Part shown: positions 42,698 through 50,355 of the stretch, piece after piece
Layout: each line of letters starts with the position of its first letter
Numbering within the stretch: the stretch's first letter is position 1
Assembly (NCBI RefSeq): GCF_029023725.1
Contig: NZ_CP119075.1
Coordinates: forward strand, 2,599,501-2,663,500
Direction of reading: 5' to 3'
Length of the DNA stretch: 64,000 nt
Source of the DNA: Synoicihabitans lomoniglobus
GTDB taxonomy: Bacteria > Verrucomicrobiota > Verrucomicrobiia > Opitutales > Opitutaceae
Program-made: the position numbers and the translations under genes
The notes under the pieces: model-generated
What the model saw: the letters and a program-made list of their open reading frames with translations, nothing else
The model's database searches: none
What the model was told of the DNA's origin: nothing

Positions 42698-43381
42698 TCA
42701 TTTTTGAGCCGCTTTGGATTCCAGATAAGCCGCCAATTCGCTGATCGTCACAAATTCACAGCCCTGACGTTTCAACTCCGCCAGGATCGCCGGCATTTGG
42801 GCCAGCGTCTCGGCCCGCCATTCGTGGAAAATGATCAGCGAACCATCCCCCACGTTCGTGGTGGCGTTGCGGTAGATGGCCTCGGCATCGACCGCGGTGT
42901 TCCAGTCGTGCGACCACACTTGCGGAGACATATCAAAGTCGCGAATGCCCGCCTCCGCCCACAGCGCGCCCTGACGCGGATCCGCTTCCGTGAAGGGTTT
43001 CCAATACCACCGCGGAGCGACGCCCAATTCCGCCGTCAACACCTTCTGGGCGTCGACGATCTCATGGCGCAAGGCCGCATCGTCGATTTGTTGCGGATGC
43101 AGGTGGGCATAGGAATGATTGGCCACTTCATGACCCGCCGCCAGCGCCGCGCGGGCGATCTCGGGGTGCGCCGCCACTTCCTTGGCCTCGTAAGCCCAGG
43201 TCACCCGCACGTTCTCCGCCGCAAACAACGTCCGAAACGCCGCCGCTTGGGCCGGTATCGGGCCGTCATCAAATAATAGCGCGACTTTCTTGGGAGCGGA
43301 TTCAGCGGCCATGGTGAAAGTAAAAATAAGCGAAAGAAAAAGCCCGGAAACCGAGCTCCACCGTCGGAAAGGGAAACGCAT
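42698..43381 (-). CDS. Polysaccharide deacetylase (NodB-type, CE4-like)
   Basis: The 227-residue protein has a signal peptide (MRFPFRRWSSVSGLFLSLIFTFTMA). NodB motif 1 is LLFDDGP, with the metal-binding Asp; motif 2 is ANHSYAH (H-x-x-x-H). The later WYWKPFTEAD, DWN and IIFHEW segments correspond to motifs 3-5. CE4 enzymes remove N- or O-acetyl groups from chitin, peptidoglycan or xylan. The neighbouring xylanase suggests acetyl-xylan, while the gene's position next to the GH-like protein supports a joint operon (74-bp gap). Substrate preference is inference. Confidence 0.87.
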   Translation of the reverse strand: MRFPFRRWSSVSGLFLSLIFTFTMAAESAPKKVALLFDDGPIPAQAAAFRTLFAAENVRVTWAYEAKEVAAHPEIARAALAAGHEVANHSYAHLHPQQIDDAALRHEIVDAQKVLTAELGVAPRWYWKPFTEADPRQGALWAEAGIRDFDMSPQVWSHDWNTAVDAEAIYRNATTNVGDGSLIIFHEWRAETLAQMPAILAELKRQGCEFVTISELAAYLESKAAQK

Positions 43382-43488
43382 GACCTTCACTATTCGGGTG
43401 CTCTTCAACCCGCGTCAAACGACGTCCGGTAAATCGTTCACCAACGTGACCACTTGCGAGCGTTTCTCCGGTGCGCTAACCGTGTTCG

Positions 43489-45414
43489 ATGCCCTCTCGT
43501 TCCCTCCGCCGACTGTTCGGCGTTCTGTTGAGTCTCACCCTGTTCACCCCCCTCACCCGCGCCGTGCTCCAATCCGGCGAGGTCCACGTCTGGGAGTTAC
43601 AGGAAATCCAACTGCAAGCCTCCGGCGATTACGCCAATCCTTACGCGGACGTCACGTGCTGGATTGACCTGGAGGGTCCCGGCTTTGCCAAACGGGTTTA
43701 TGGCTTTTGGGACGGCGGCCAAACCTTCCGCGTGCGTTTTGTCGCCCCGACGGTCGGCGAGTGGACTTGGACCACCGGCTCCAATCAAGCCGACGACAAC
43801 GGGCTCAACTCCGGCCAGGGCAGCCTCCGCGCCGTCGCCTGGACCGACGCCGAACTGGCCGAGAATCCCAACCGCCGCGGCTTTGTCCGCGCCACGCCCA
43901 ACGGCCGCGCCCTGCAATACGCCGACGGTGCGCCGTTCTTTTGGCTCGGCGACACCTGGCTCGCGGGAGCCACCTGGCGACTGCCCGTGACCGGACGGCC
44001 CGCCGCCGCCGACTACGTGCCCGGCCCCGGCATCTCCTTCGAGGAGGCCGTAGCCTGGCGCAAACGGCAGGGTTTCAACTCCGTGAGCCTCATCGCCGCT
44101 TTCCCCAACTGGGCCGCCGATCATCGCGGTGCCACCTACGCCAACGCCGACGGCGTCTACCTTCGCAATGCGTGGGAAAAATTCGGCCACTGGGCCGCCC
44201 GCGGTGAGATCACTACGGCCGACGGCGCCATCACCACGGGCAAGGACATGCACGACGAACTCGGCAATCGCCCGTTTGAGGTGTTCGACGATCGCGATGG
44301 CCTGGCGGACTTCGATCGCATCGTCCCGGCCTACTTCCGTAGTCTCGACCGTAAGATGGCCCATCTCTCGGACGAGGGTTTCGTGCCGTTTCTCGAAACC
44401 ATCCGCCGGGACAACGCTCCGGCCTGGAAGGCGTATTTCGACTTCAACGAATCCTACGCCCGCTTCGTTCAGTATCTGATTTCTCGTTACGGTGCCTACA
44501 ACATGGTGTTCAGCGGCATTCACCTCGATTGGATTCCGGAAAACTACAGCCTCACCGAACAGGAGTTCAACGAGGCCCTGACCTACCACCACGCCAAGTA
44601 TGGTCCCATGCCCTTCGGCCAACCCTACACGACGTTGATCGACAGCACGACCTACCGCCGCTTCGGCCACGGCGACGACTGCCCGTGGCTCACCATGCAC
44701 ACCGTCGGCAACAAGCCGCGCAACCATGCGATCTACGATTTCATCGAGGAAAGTTTCCACCTGCCCAATCCCTATCCCGTGGCCAACCTCGAGCCCTACT
44801 ACGCGGGCTGGAATCATGACATCAACCGGCCCGGCGGTGAGACACCCGATCCCGGCTCTCCCCGCGACGACTACTTCGCCCGCGCCCAAATGTATGGCTC
44901 CGTGCTTTCCGGTGGCCTCGCGGGCCATGTCTACGGCACGGCGGCATACGATGTTACGTCGACCGGCGAACCCGCCGGCTGGCGCCCTCACATCTGGACC
45001 GCATTGCGCTACCGTTCCGGCGGGCAAATGCAGCACCTGCGCGACTTTGTGCTGTCGGCGGGCGACACCGCCTACACCGAACTCATCCCCGCCTCGGATG
45101 ATCTCCATCCCCGGAAATCGCCCCACAGTATTGATGACGGGCTCGACGGGTGGTCGTTCATGATGCGCGCCCCTGCGGGCGATGCCGCCCTGCTCTATTT
45201 TGAAATGGGGGCCGTCGGCACCACTTTGCACGGCCTGCGGTCGGCTCAAAATTTCCAATGGCGGTGGTTTAATCCGCGCACGGGCGAATGGGGTCAGCCC
45301 ATTCACCTGCGCAGCGATGCGGACGGTCACCTGGCTTCCCCTGACTTCCCCGCCGGCGGCCAGTCTCGCGAAACCACCGTCGATTGGGCTGCCCAATTGT
45401 CCCCCCGCTCATAA
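43489..45414 (+). CDS. DUF5060 / DUF4038 glycoside-hydrolase-like exported protein
   Basis: The 641-residue protein has a signal peptide (to about residue 25). Residues 30-115 form an Ig-like DUF5060 domain (SGDYANPYADV, FWDGGQTFRVRFVAPTVGEWTW). Residues 130-520 form a DUF4038-type barrel: GRALQYADGAPFFWLGDTWL, FNSVSLIAAFP, VPFLETIRRD, FSGIHLDWIPENY, and the LEPYYAGWN segment with a likely catalytic Glu. A small beta-domain closes it (LLYFEMGAVG, FQWRWFNPRTGEW), like the putative collagen-binding domain that often follows. Relatives include GH140-type pectin side-chain hydrolases; the present substrate is not known. Confidence 0.83.
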   Translation: MPSRSLRRLFGVLLSLTLFTPLTRAVLQSGEVHVWELQEIQLQASGDYANPYADVTCWIDLEGPGFAKRVYGFWDGGQTFRVRFVAPTVGEWTWTTGSNQADDNGLNSGQGSLRAVAWTDAELAENPNRRGFVRATPNGRALQYADGAPFFWLGDTWLAGATWRLPVTGRPAAADYVPGPGISFEEAVAWRKRQGFNSVSLIAAFPNWAADHRGATYANADGVYLRNAWEKFGHWAARGEITTADGAITTGKDMHDELGNRPFEVFDDRDGLADFDRIVPAYFRSLDRKMAHLSDEGFVPFLETIRRDNAPAWKAYFDFNESYARFVQYLISRYGAYNMVFSGIHLDWIPENYSLTEQEFNEALTYHHAKYGPMPFGQPYTTLIDSTTYRRFGHGDDCPWLTMHTVGNKPRNHAIYDFIEESFHLPNPYPVANLEPYYAGWNHDINRPGGETPDPGSPRDDYFARAQMYGSVLSGGLAGHVYGTAAYDVTSTGEPAGWRPHIWTALRYRSGGQMQHLRDFVLSAGDTAYTELIPASDDLHPRKSPHSIDDGLDGWSFMMRAPAGDAALLYFEMGAVGTTLHGLRSAQNFQWRWFNPRTGEWGQPIHLRSDADGHLASPDFPAGGQSRETTVDWAAQLSPRS

Positions 45415-45438
45415 CATCCGCGTTTACCCCTTACCCCC

Positions 45439-47715
45439 TTGGTTAAAAAAATCCTTCTCCCTCTGGTCGCTTTGGCTGCGACCGTCCCGTCGAGTCTGTC
45501 CGCCGATCAACATCGCACCTGGGCCGACTACGGTGGCGGCCACGATCAGTCGAAATTCACCACGCTCGACCAGTTCACGCCCGCCAATGTCGCCGAACTG
45601 AAACAGACGTGGATCTACGGCACCGGAGACGAACGCGCCTACCAGTTCAATCCCGTCATCGCCCATGGCGTGATGTATGTGCTGGCCAAGGATTCGTCGC
45701 TCGTCGCCCTCGATCTCGACACCGGTAAGGAAATTTGGATACACGCGCACCTCAATGGCATCTCCCGGCGCGGCGTCAGCTATTGGGAAAGTGATGACGG
45801 TGCCGATCGACGTCTGCTGTTCACCATGGGCAACTCCCTGCAGGCGCTCGACGCCCGCACCGGTAAAGTCATTCCGACCTTCGGTCGGCAGGGCGCGGTC
45901 GATCTGCGCGAACACATGGGACGGCCGGCTGAAACGATCTACCGCGCCAGTTCATCCACACCTGGTCGCGTCTTCGAGGACTTGATCATTCTCGGCTCCT
46001 CTCCCGGCGAAAGTTACATGTCCGCCCCCGGTCACATCCGTGCCTTCAATGTCGTCACGGGTGAGTTCGTCTGGCGCTTCAACACCATCCCCGAGCCCGG
46101 CGAATACGGCTACGAAACGTGGCCCCAGGACGCCTACCGCTATGCGGGCGGGGCCAATGTCTGGGGTGAAATGTCCGTCGACGCCGAACGCGGCATCGTC
46201 TTTCTCCCGCTCGGCTCGCCCACCTACGATTACTACGGGGCCGACCGCATTGGCCAAAACCTCTTCGGCAATTGCCTCGTCGCGCTCGACGCCCGCACTG
46301 GCAAACGCATCTGGCATTTTCAAACCGTGCACCACGACCTGTGGGACTACGATCTGGTTTCCGCACCGCAACTCATCACCGTCACGCGCGATGGCCAACG
46401 CATCGACGCCGTGGCCGCCGCCTCGAAACAGGGTTACCTCTTCGTCTTCAATCGCGAAACCGGTGAACCCGTTTTCCCGATCGAAGAAAAACCCTTCCCG
46501 GCTTCCGATGTCCCGGGCGAAGAAGCCTGGCCGACCCAACCCGTGCCGGCGCTGCCGCCTTACTCCCGCCAAATCATGACGGCGGATGACATCACGCCCA
46601 TTCTCATCACCGACGCCGAACGGGCCGACTGGACCGAACGCGTGACCAAAGCCCGCAAGGGACTCTATCTGCCGCCCGGCATGGAGGAAACCGTATCCGT
46701 CCCCGGTGCGGTCGGCGGTGTAAATTGGGGCAACTCCGCCGCCAATCCGGACGAGGGGATCGTTTATCTGCTGAATCAGGACTTCCCTTCGTTTTACAAA
46801 CTGGCCGAGCGCGCACCGGTCCGCGCCAGCAGCACCATGCCCGGCGACGAGTCCGACAAAACCGCCTCCATTGCCCGCGGCAAATACGTCTACGCGACTT
46901 ACTGCGCCGCCTGCCACGGTGCCAACCGCGCGGGTTCGGACGTCGGGCCGTCCCTCCTCGCCGTCGGCAGCCAGATCAGCCGCAGCCACCTGACGCGCAC
47001 CATCATGTATGGCACCGGACGCATGCCGCCACTTCCGCATTTCAGCGATGAACAAATTGCCGACGTGTATAACTTTCTCGACGACGGCGTATCGCCCTAC
47101 GCGGGAATTTTTGGAGCCACCGAAACCGAGCAAATGCCCGAAGGCCCGGTGGTCGGCTCCGGAGGTGCTCCGATCGAATTGGTTGACCCACGCACCGCCG
47201 GTCGTCTCTTCGGACGCGCCGGTGCGCCATATCCGGAGGATATCGACGCTCCCGAGACCCGCTACTACACCGACTATGGTCTCGGCCACCCTTACCTCAT
47301 GACCCCGCCGTGGTCACAGATTCTCGCCTACGATCTCAACGAAGGCGTGATCAAATGGCGTCAGCCGCTTGGTCAGGACCGTGACGCGACGGCGGCCGGC
47401 ATGACGGGCACGGGCGTGCCCCGCGGCTCCCAACGCATGAGCATGATCGTCACGTCCACCGGCATCGTGTTTTCCACCGCCAAGGACGGACACGTCTACG
47501 CCTTCGATGCCGAGGATGGCTCCATTCTCTGGAGCGCCAAACTTCCCATGGGCGCCGAGGGTTTGCCCGCCATGTATGAGCACAACGGCCGCCAGTATCT
47601 CGTCGTCTGCGCCACCACCCCGCTCACCTGGGGCCTCAAATCCCGCGAAAGCGGCATCGGCTCCCCCGATCCGAAGGGCGTCGGCGGCTACGTCGTCTTC
47701 GCGCTACCCGAATAA
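45439..47715 (+). CDS. PQQ-dependent quinoprotein dehydrogenase with inserted cytochrome c domain
   Basis: The 758-residue exported protein has a signal peptide (ILLPLVALAATVPSSLSA). It shows repeated PQQ beta-propeller blades (VALDLDTGKEIW, ALDARTGKRIWHFQ, AFDAEDGSILWSA). A class I cytochrome c domain with C489-A-A-C492-H493 and a methionine-bearing GTGRMPPL segment is inserted before the last blades (about 470-560). It would oxidise an alcohol or aldose in the periplasm and pass electrons through its own haem. No ATG is available between the preceding stop and the mature frame, so TTG 45439 is taken as start. It lies 24 bp after the DUF4038 gene. PQQ biosynthesis genes are not in the window. 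Confidence 0.9.
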   Translation: MVKKILLPLVALAATVPSSLSADQHRTWADYGGGHDQSKFTTLDQFTPANVAELKQTWIYGTGDERAYQFNPVIAHGVMYVLAKDSSLVALDLDTGKEIWIHAHLNGISRRGVSYWESDDGADRRLLFTMGNSLQALDARTGKVIPTFGRQGAVDLREHMGRPAETIYRASSSTPGRVFEDLIILGSSPGESYMSAPGHIRAFNVVTGEFVWRFNTIPEPGEYGYETWPQDAYRYAGGANVWGEMSVDAERGIVFLPLGSPTYDYYGADRIGQNLFGNCLVALDARTGKRIWHFQTVHHDLWDYDLVSAPQLITVTRDGQRIDAVAAASKQGYLFVFNRETGEPVFPIEEKPFPASDVPGEEAWPTQPVPALPPYSRQIMTADDITPILITDAERADWTERVTKARKGLYLPPGMEETVSVPGAVGGVNWGNSAANPDEGIVYLLNQDFPSFYKLAERAPVRASSTMPGDESDKTASIARGKYVYATYCAACHGANRAGSDVGPSLLAVGSQISRSHLTRTIMYGTGRMPPLPHFSDEQIADVYNFLDDGVSPYAGIFGATETEQMPEGPVVGSGGAPIELVDPRTAGRLFGRAGAPYPEDIDAPETRYYTDYGLGHPYLMTPPWSQILAYDLNEGVIKWRQPLGQDRDATAAGMTGTGVPRGSQRMSMIVTSTGIVFSTAKDGHVYAFDAEDGSILWSAKLPMGAEGLPAMYEHNGRQYLVVCATTPLTWGLKSRESGIGSPDPKGVGGYVVFALPE

Positions 47716-47727
47716 ACTGGATCACTA

Positions 47728-47856
47728 ACCACGGAATTCACGAATCACACGAAAAGGATTGGGCGATTTGATCGGAATATCGACGGCCATGCTTCCCCTT
47801 AAACCCGGCCCGTGCAGACTACTTAACGCTTTCGTGTGTTTCGTGTATTTCGTGGT
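47728..47856. repeat. Intergenic palindrome, CACGAA class (copy 3 of 3)
   Basis: Left arm 47728-47757 (ACCACGGAATTCACGAATC...) and right arm 47829-47856 (CTTTCGTGTGTTTCGTG..., ending CGTGGT) are inverted. The central 70 bp is unlike that of the other two copies, so only the arms are shared. Confidence 0.82.
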
Positions 47857-47886
47857 GCCCTTCACCTCCCCTCTGCCCTTTACCCC

Positions 47887-48786
47887 ATGAATCGTCGCCG
47901 CTTTCTGTTTTCCTCCGGACTCGCCCTGACCGTCAGTCTCGCTCCACGAGCGTTTGCGCATCCCCACCTCAAGCACCGTGACCGCCTTGCGATGGGCACG
48001 GTCATCTTCCGTCACCGTTTCGCGCAAACGGCCTCCGCTAAACTCCCGTATACTGGCGAGCCGCTCACCTTGCTCGATGTGCCCGGTTACTACCAACGCC
48101 GCTTCGACCTTAACCAAGTCGAGTTCTGGAGTTACCACTTCGAGTCCCTCGACCGCGGCTATTTGGTCAAACTCCGCGCCGCGCTCGACATCGCCGGCTC
48201 GCGTCTGATCAACATCCAGATTGATACCGACTACAACCTCGCCGCCGAGGATCCCGCGCGGCGCGCCGCGAGCATCGCCGAGGTCAAGCGCTGGATCGAC
48301 GCCGCCGTGTTACTCGGCTCAACCAGTGTGCGTGCCAACCCGGGTAACGGCCCGATCGAAAACGCGATCGCGTCGATGCGCGAGGTAAACACCTACGCCG
48401 CCGACCACGGCATCGTGCTTCTTAATGAAAATCACTTCGGCATCGAAATGGACCCCGCCGTGCACCTCCGCATCCGCGAGGAAGCCGGTCCCGAGAACCT
48501 CTACACCCTGCCCGATTTCGGCAACTACAGCGACGACGCCCGTTTCGACGCTCTCGCCAAAATTCTGCCCTACGCCTACCTCATTTCCGCCAAAGCCGTG
48601 CGCTTCGACGCCGAGGGCAACCACCAGCCCTACGACTACGATCGCTGCGTGCAAATGAGCGAAGCGGCGGGCTTCAAAGGCATCTACTCGGTCGAGCAAT
48701 GGGACCGCACCGACCACGACATGGACTACACCCACGTCGCCGACTGGCTCCTCCAGCACACCGCCGCCAACCTCCGCACCAGCTAG
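47887..48786 (+). CDS. Exported sugar phosphate isomerase/epimerase-like protein (Tat signal)
   Basis: The 299-residue protein starts MNRRRFLFSSGLALTVSLAP, a Tat-type signal. The TIM-barrel family is indicated by NLNQVEFWSYHFES-like strands, RLINIQIDTDYNLA, GSTSVRANPGN, GIVLLNENHFGIEMD with a metal-binding Glu, TLPDFGNYSDDARFD, and a terminal FKGIYSVEQWD. The last 15 codons (DWLLQHTAANLRTS and stop) form the beginning of a 90-bp unit that is repeated four more times downstream, so the gene tail is part of a satellite. Confidence 0.83.
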   Translation: MNRRRFLFSSGLALTVSLAPRAFAHPHLKHRDRLAMGTVIFRHRFAQTASAKLPYTGEPLTLLDVPGYYQRRFDLNQVEFWSYHFESLDRGYLVKLRAALDIAGSRLINIQIDTDYNLAAEDPARRAASIAEVKRWIDAAVLLGSTSVRANPGNGPIENAIASMREVNTYAADHGIVLLNENHFGIEMDPAVHLRIREEAGPENLYTLPDFGNYSDDARFDALAKILPYAYLISAKAVRFDAEGNHQPYDYDRCVQMSEAAGFKGIYSVEQWDRTDHDMDYTHVADWLLQHTAANLRTS

Positions 48787-49191
48787 CCGCATCGCGGAAA
48801 ATGTAACCATTATGGTTACACTCGCGGCGCAGACTGACTCCTCCCACACACCGCCGCCAACCTCCGCGCCAGCTAGCCGCGTCGCGGAAAGTGTAACCAT
48901 TATGGTTACACTCACGGCGCAGACTGGCTCCTCCCTCACACCGCCGCCAACCTCCGCGCCAGCTAGCCGCGTCGCGGAAAGTGTAACCATAATGGTTACA
49001 CTCGCGGCGCAGACTGGCTCCTCCCACACACCGCCGCCAAACTCCGCGCCAGCTAGCCGCATCGCGGAAAGTGTAACCATTATGGTTACACTCGCGGCAC
49101 CGACTGGCTCCTCCCACACACCGCCGCCAATCTCCGCGCCAGCCAGCCGCATCGCGGAAAGTGTAACCACTATGGTTACACTCGCGGCGGG
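48742..49191. repeat. Five 90-bp tandem repeats with an 11-1-11 palindrome
   Basis: Units start at 48742, 48832, 48922, 49012 and 49102. Each contains a GACTGRCTCCTCC...CCGCCAACCTCCGC block (the gene tail in unit 1), then AGCTAGCCGCRTCGCGGAAA, then a palindrome of two 11-bp arms (AGTGTAACCAT and its complement) around one base. Palindromes are at 48800-48822, 48890-48912, 48980-49002, 49070-49092 and 49160-49182; arms are perfect in units 2-4 and nearly so in 1 and 5. The array separates two convergent genes and reaches into both: unit 1 overlaps the isomerase tail, and the stop of the EamA gene lies inside palindrome 5. Confidence 0.93.
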
Positions 49192-50126
49192 ATGGCGGGA
49201 CTCGACTTGTTCTGCGTCTGGGTGATCGCTGCGACGACGATCAGCCCGCCGCAGATCATGCCCGGCGTGAGCACCTCGCCCTTCAGCAGTAGGAGCGACT
49301 CGAACACCCCGCAAACGGGAATGAGGAAACGGTAGGTCGCGAGTTGGTGAGCCGGAAACATCGTCGACAACTGATTCCACAGTCCAAACGCCGCCGCCGA
49401 AACAAACGAGAGCCACGCCGTCCACGCGATCGTGTAAGCGTCAAAAATCGCGAGGTCGCCGCGCGCAATGGCCGGCGCGCCCATGACGATCAAAACCACG
49501 CCACCGATCGCCAAGGAAAACCCGGTGCCCGCTCGCGATCCCATGGTCGGTCGCACCCGCTGAAATGTCAGCAAACCCAACGCCCCAAACAAACTCGCCC
49601 CCAGCAACATCACTGCTCCCAGCTGCGGATTTTTTGACGCCCCTCCCGGTGCATACACCGCCAGGGTCACCCCGATCGCGCCCGCCGCCACCACCAGCCA
49701 CTGCCGACGACTCAGCGGCGGTTTGCCCAAAAACGGCGGTGCCAGCAGCACCCACCAAAAACTGCCACTCGAGATGAGCAGCGCCGACAGCGCGCCGTTG
49801 GCCAATTCCAACCCGAGATAAAAGCAGACGTATTGACCCACTGTTTGGGTCGCCGCCATGATCAGGATCAAACGGGTCGGCGTCGCACGCCATTCCCGCC
49901 CCGGATTCTGCGCCACCAGCAGCAGCACACCGCCCGCCACCACGAAACGCAAACCGGCAAACATGGACCGAGCGGCAAAGTCGATCGTCACGCCGCGTTC
50001 CGCCCAATGGGCATACACGAGTTTGATGGCCGGAAACGCCGAGCCCCACAACACCGCACACACCACCGTCCAACCCAACAACCGCAGATGCGAAGGCGGG
50101 GAATCGGTGGGTCTCTCAACAGACAT
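49176..50126 (-). CDS. EamA-family (DMT superfamily) transporter
   Basis: The 316-residue inner-membrane protein has about ten hydrophobic helices in two EamA repeats. The first begins TVVCAVLWGSAFPAIKLVYAHWA, the second near AWTAWLSFVSAAAFGLWNQL. Typical loop motifs are LIVMGAPAIARGD and a C-terminal GEVLTPGMICGGLIVVAA. These carriers export or exchange small metabolites. Its last codons and TAA stop fall within the final palindrome of the 90-bp repeat array. Confidence 0.88.
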   Translation of the reverse strand: MSVERPTDSPPSHLRLLGWTVVCAVLWGSAFPAIKLVYAHWAERGVTIDFAARSMFAGLRFVVAGGVLLLVAQNPGREWRATPTRLILIMAATQTVGQYVCFYLGLELANGALSALLISSGSFWWVLLAPPFLGKPPLSRRQWLVVAAGAIGVTLAVYAPGGASKNPQLGAVMLLGASLFGALGLLTFQRVRPTMGSRAGTGFSLAIGGVVLIVMGAPAIARGDLAIFDAYTIAWTAWLSFVSAAAFGLWNQLSTMFPAHQLATYRFLIPVCGVFESLLLLKGEVLTPGMICGGLIVVAAITQTQNKSSPAIPPRV

Positions 50127-50355
50127 CGCAATACCACGATCATTTCCCTACGGGGCAGCCAGCTAAAAGGTCACGGCGCACCTCTCCCGAACCGGTTCGG
50201 CGCGCGTTGTCCCGCAATCGGGACGAACCCATCCCATCGGTGGTCTTGTTTCCCTGCCTTCCGGCGCCTTAAGCCTCCGCTTTATCCTCTTTTACAACAG
50301 CTTAGCATCCATCTCCGTGCGTGGCACAGCCTGTGCAACCTCGCCCGCACTCACC

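Noticed and set aside
43597..45396. 599-codon minus-strand frame opposite the DUF5060/DUF4038 gene
   Set aside because: Antisense shadow with Gly/Val/Glu bias; the plus-strand product matches known domains.
48742..49191. CRISPR array
   Set aside because: The whole 90-bp unit is repeated with no variable spacers, and there are no cas genes.
48319..49425. 368-codon minus-strand frame and a 137-codon plus-strand frame across the 90-bp repeats
   Set aside because: They are repetitive by-products of a period divisible by three and overlap better-supported genes; no non-repeat domain.
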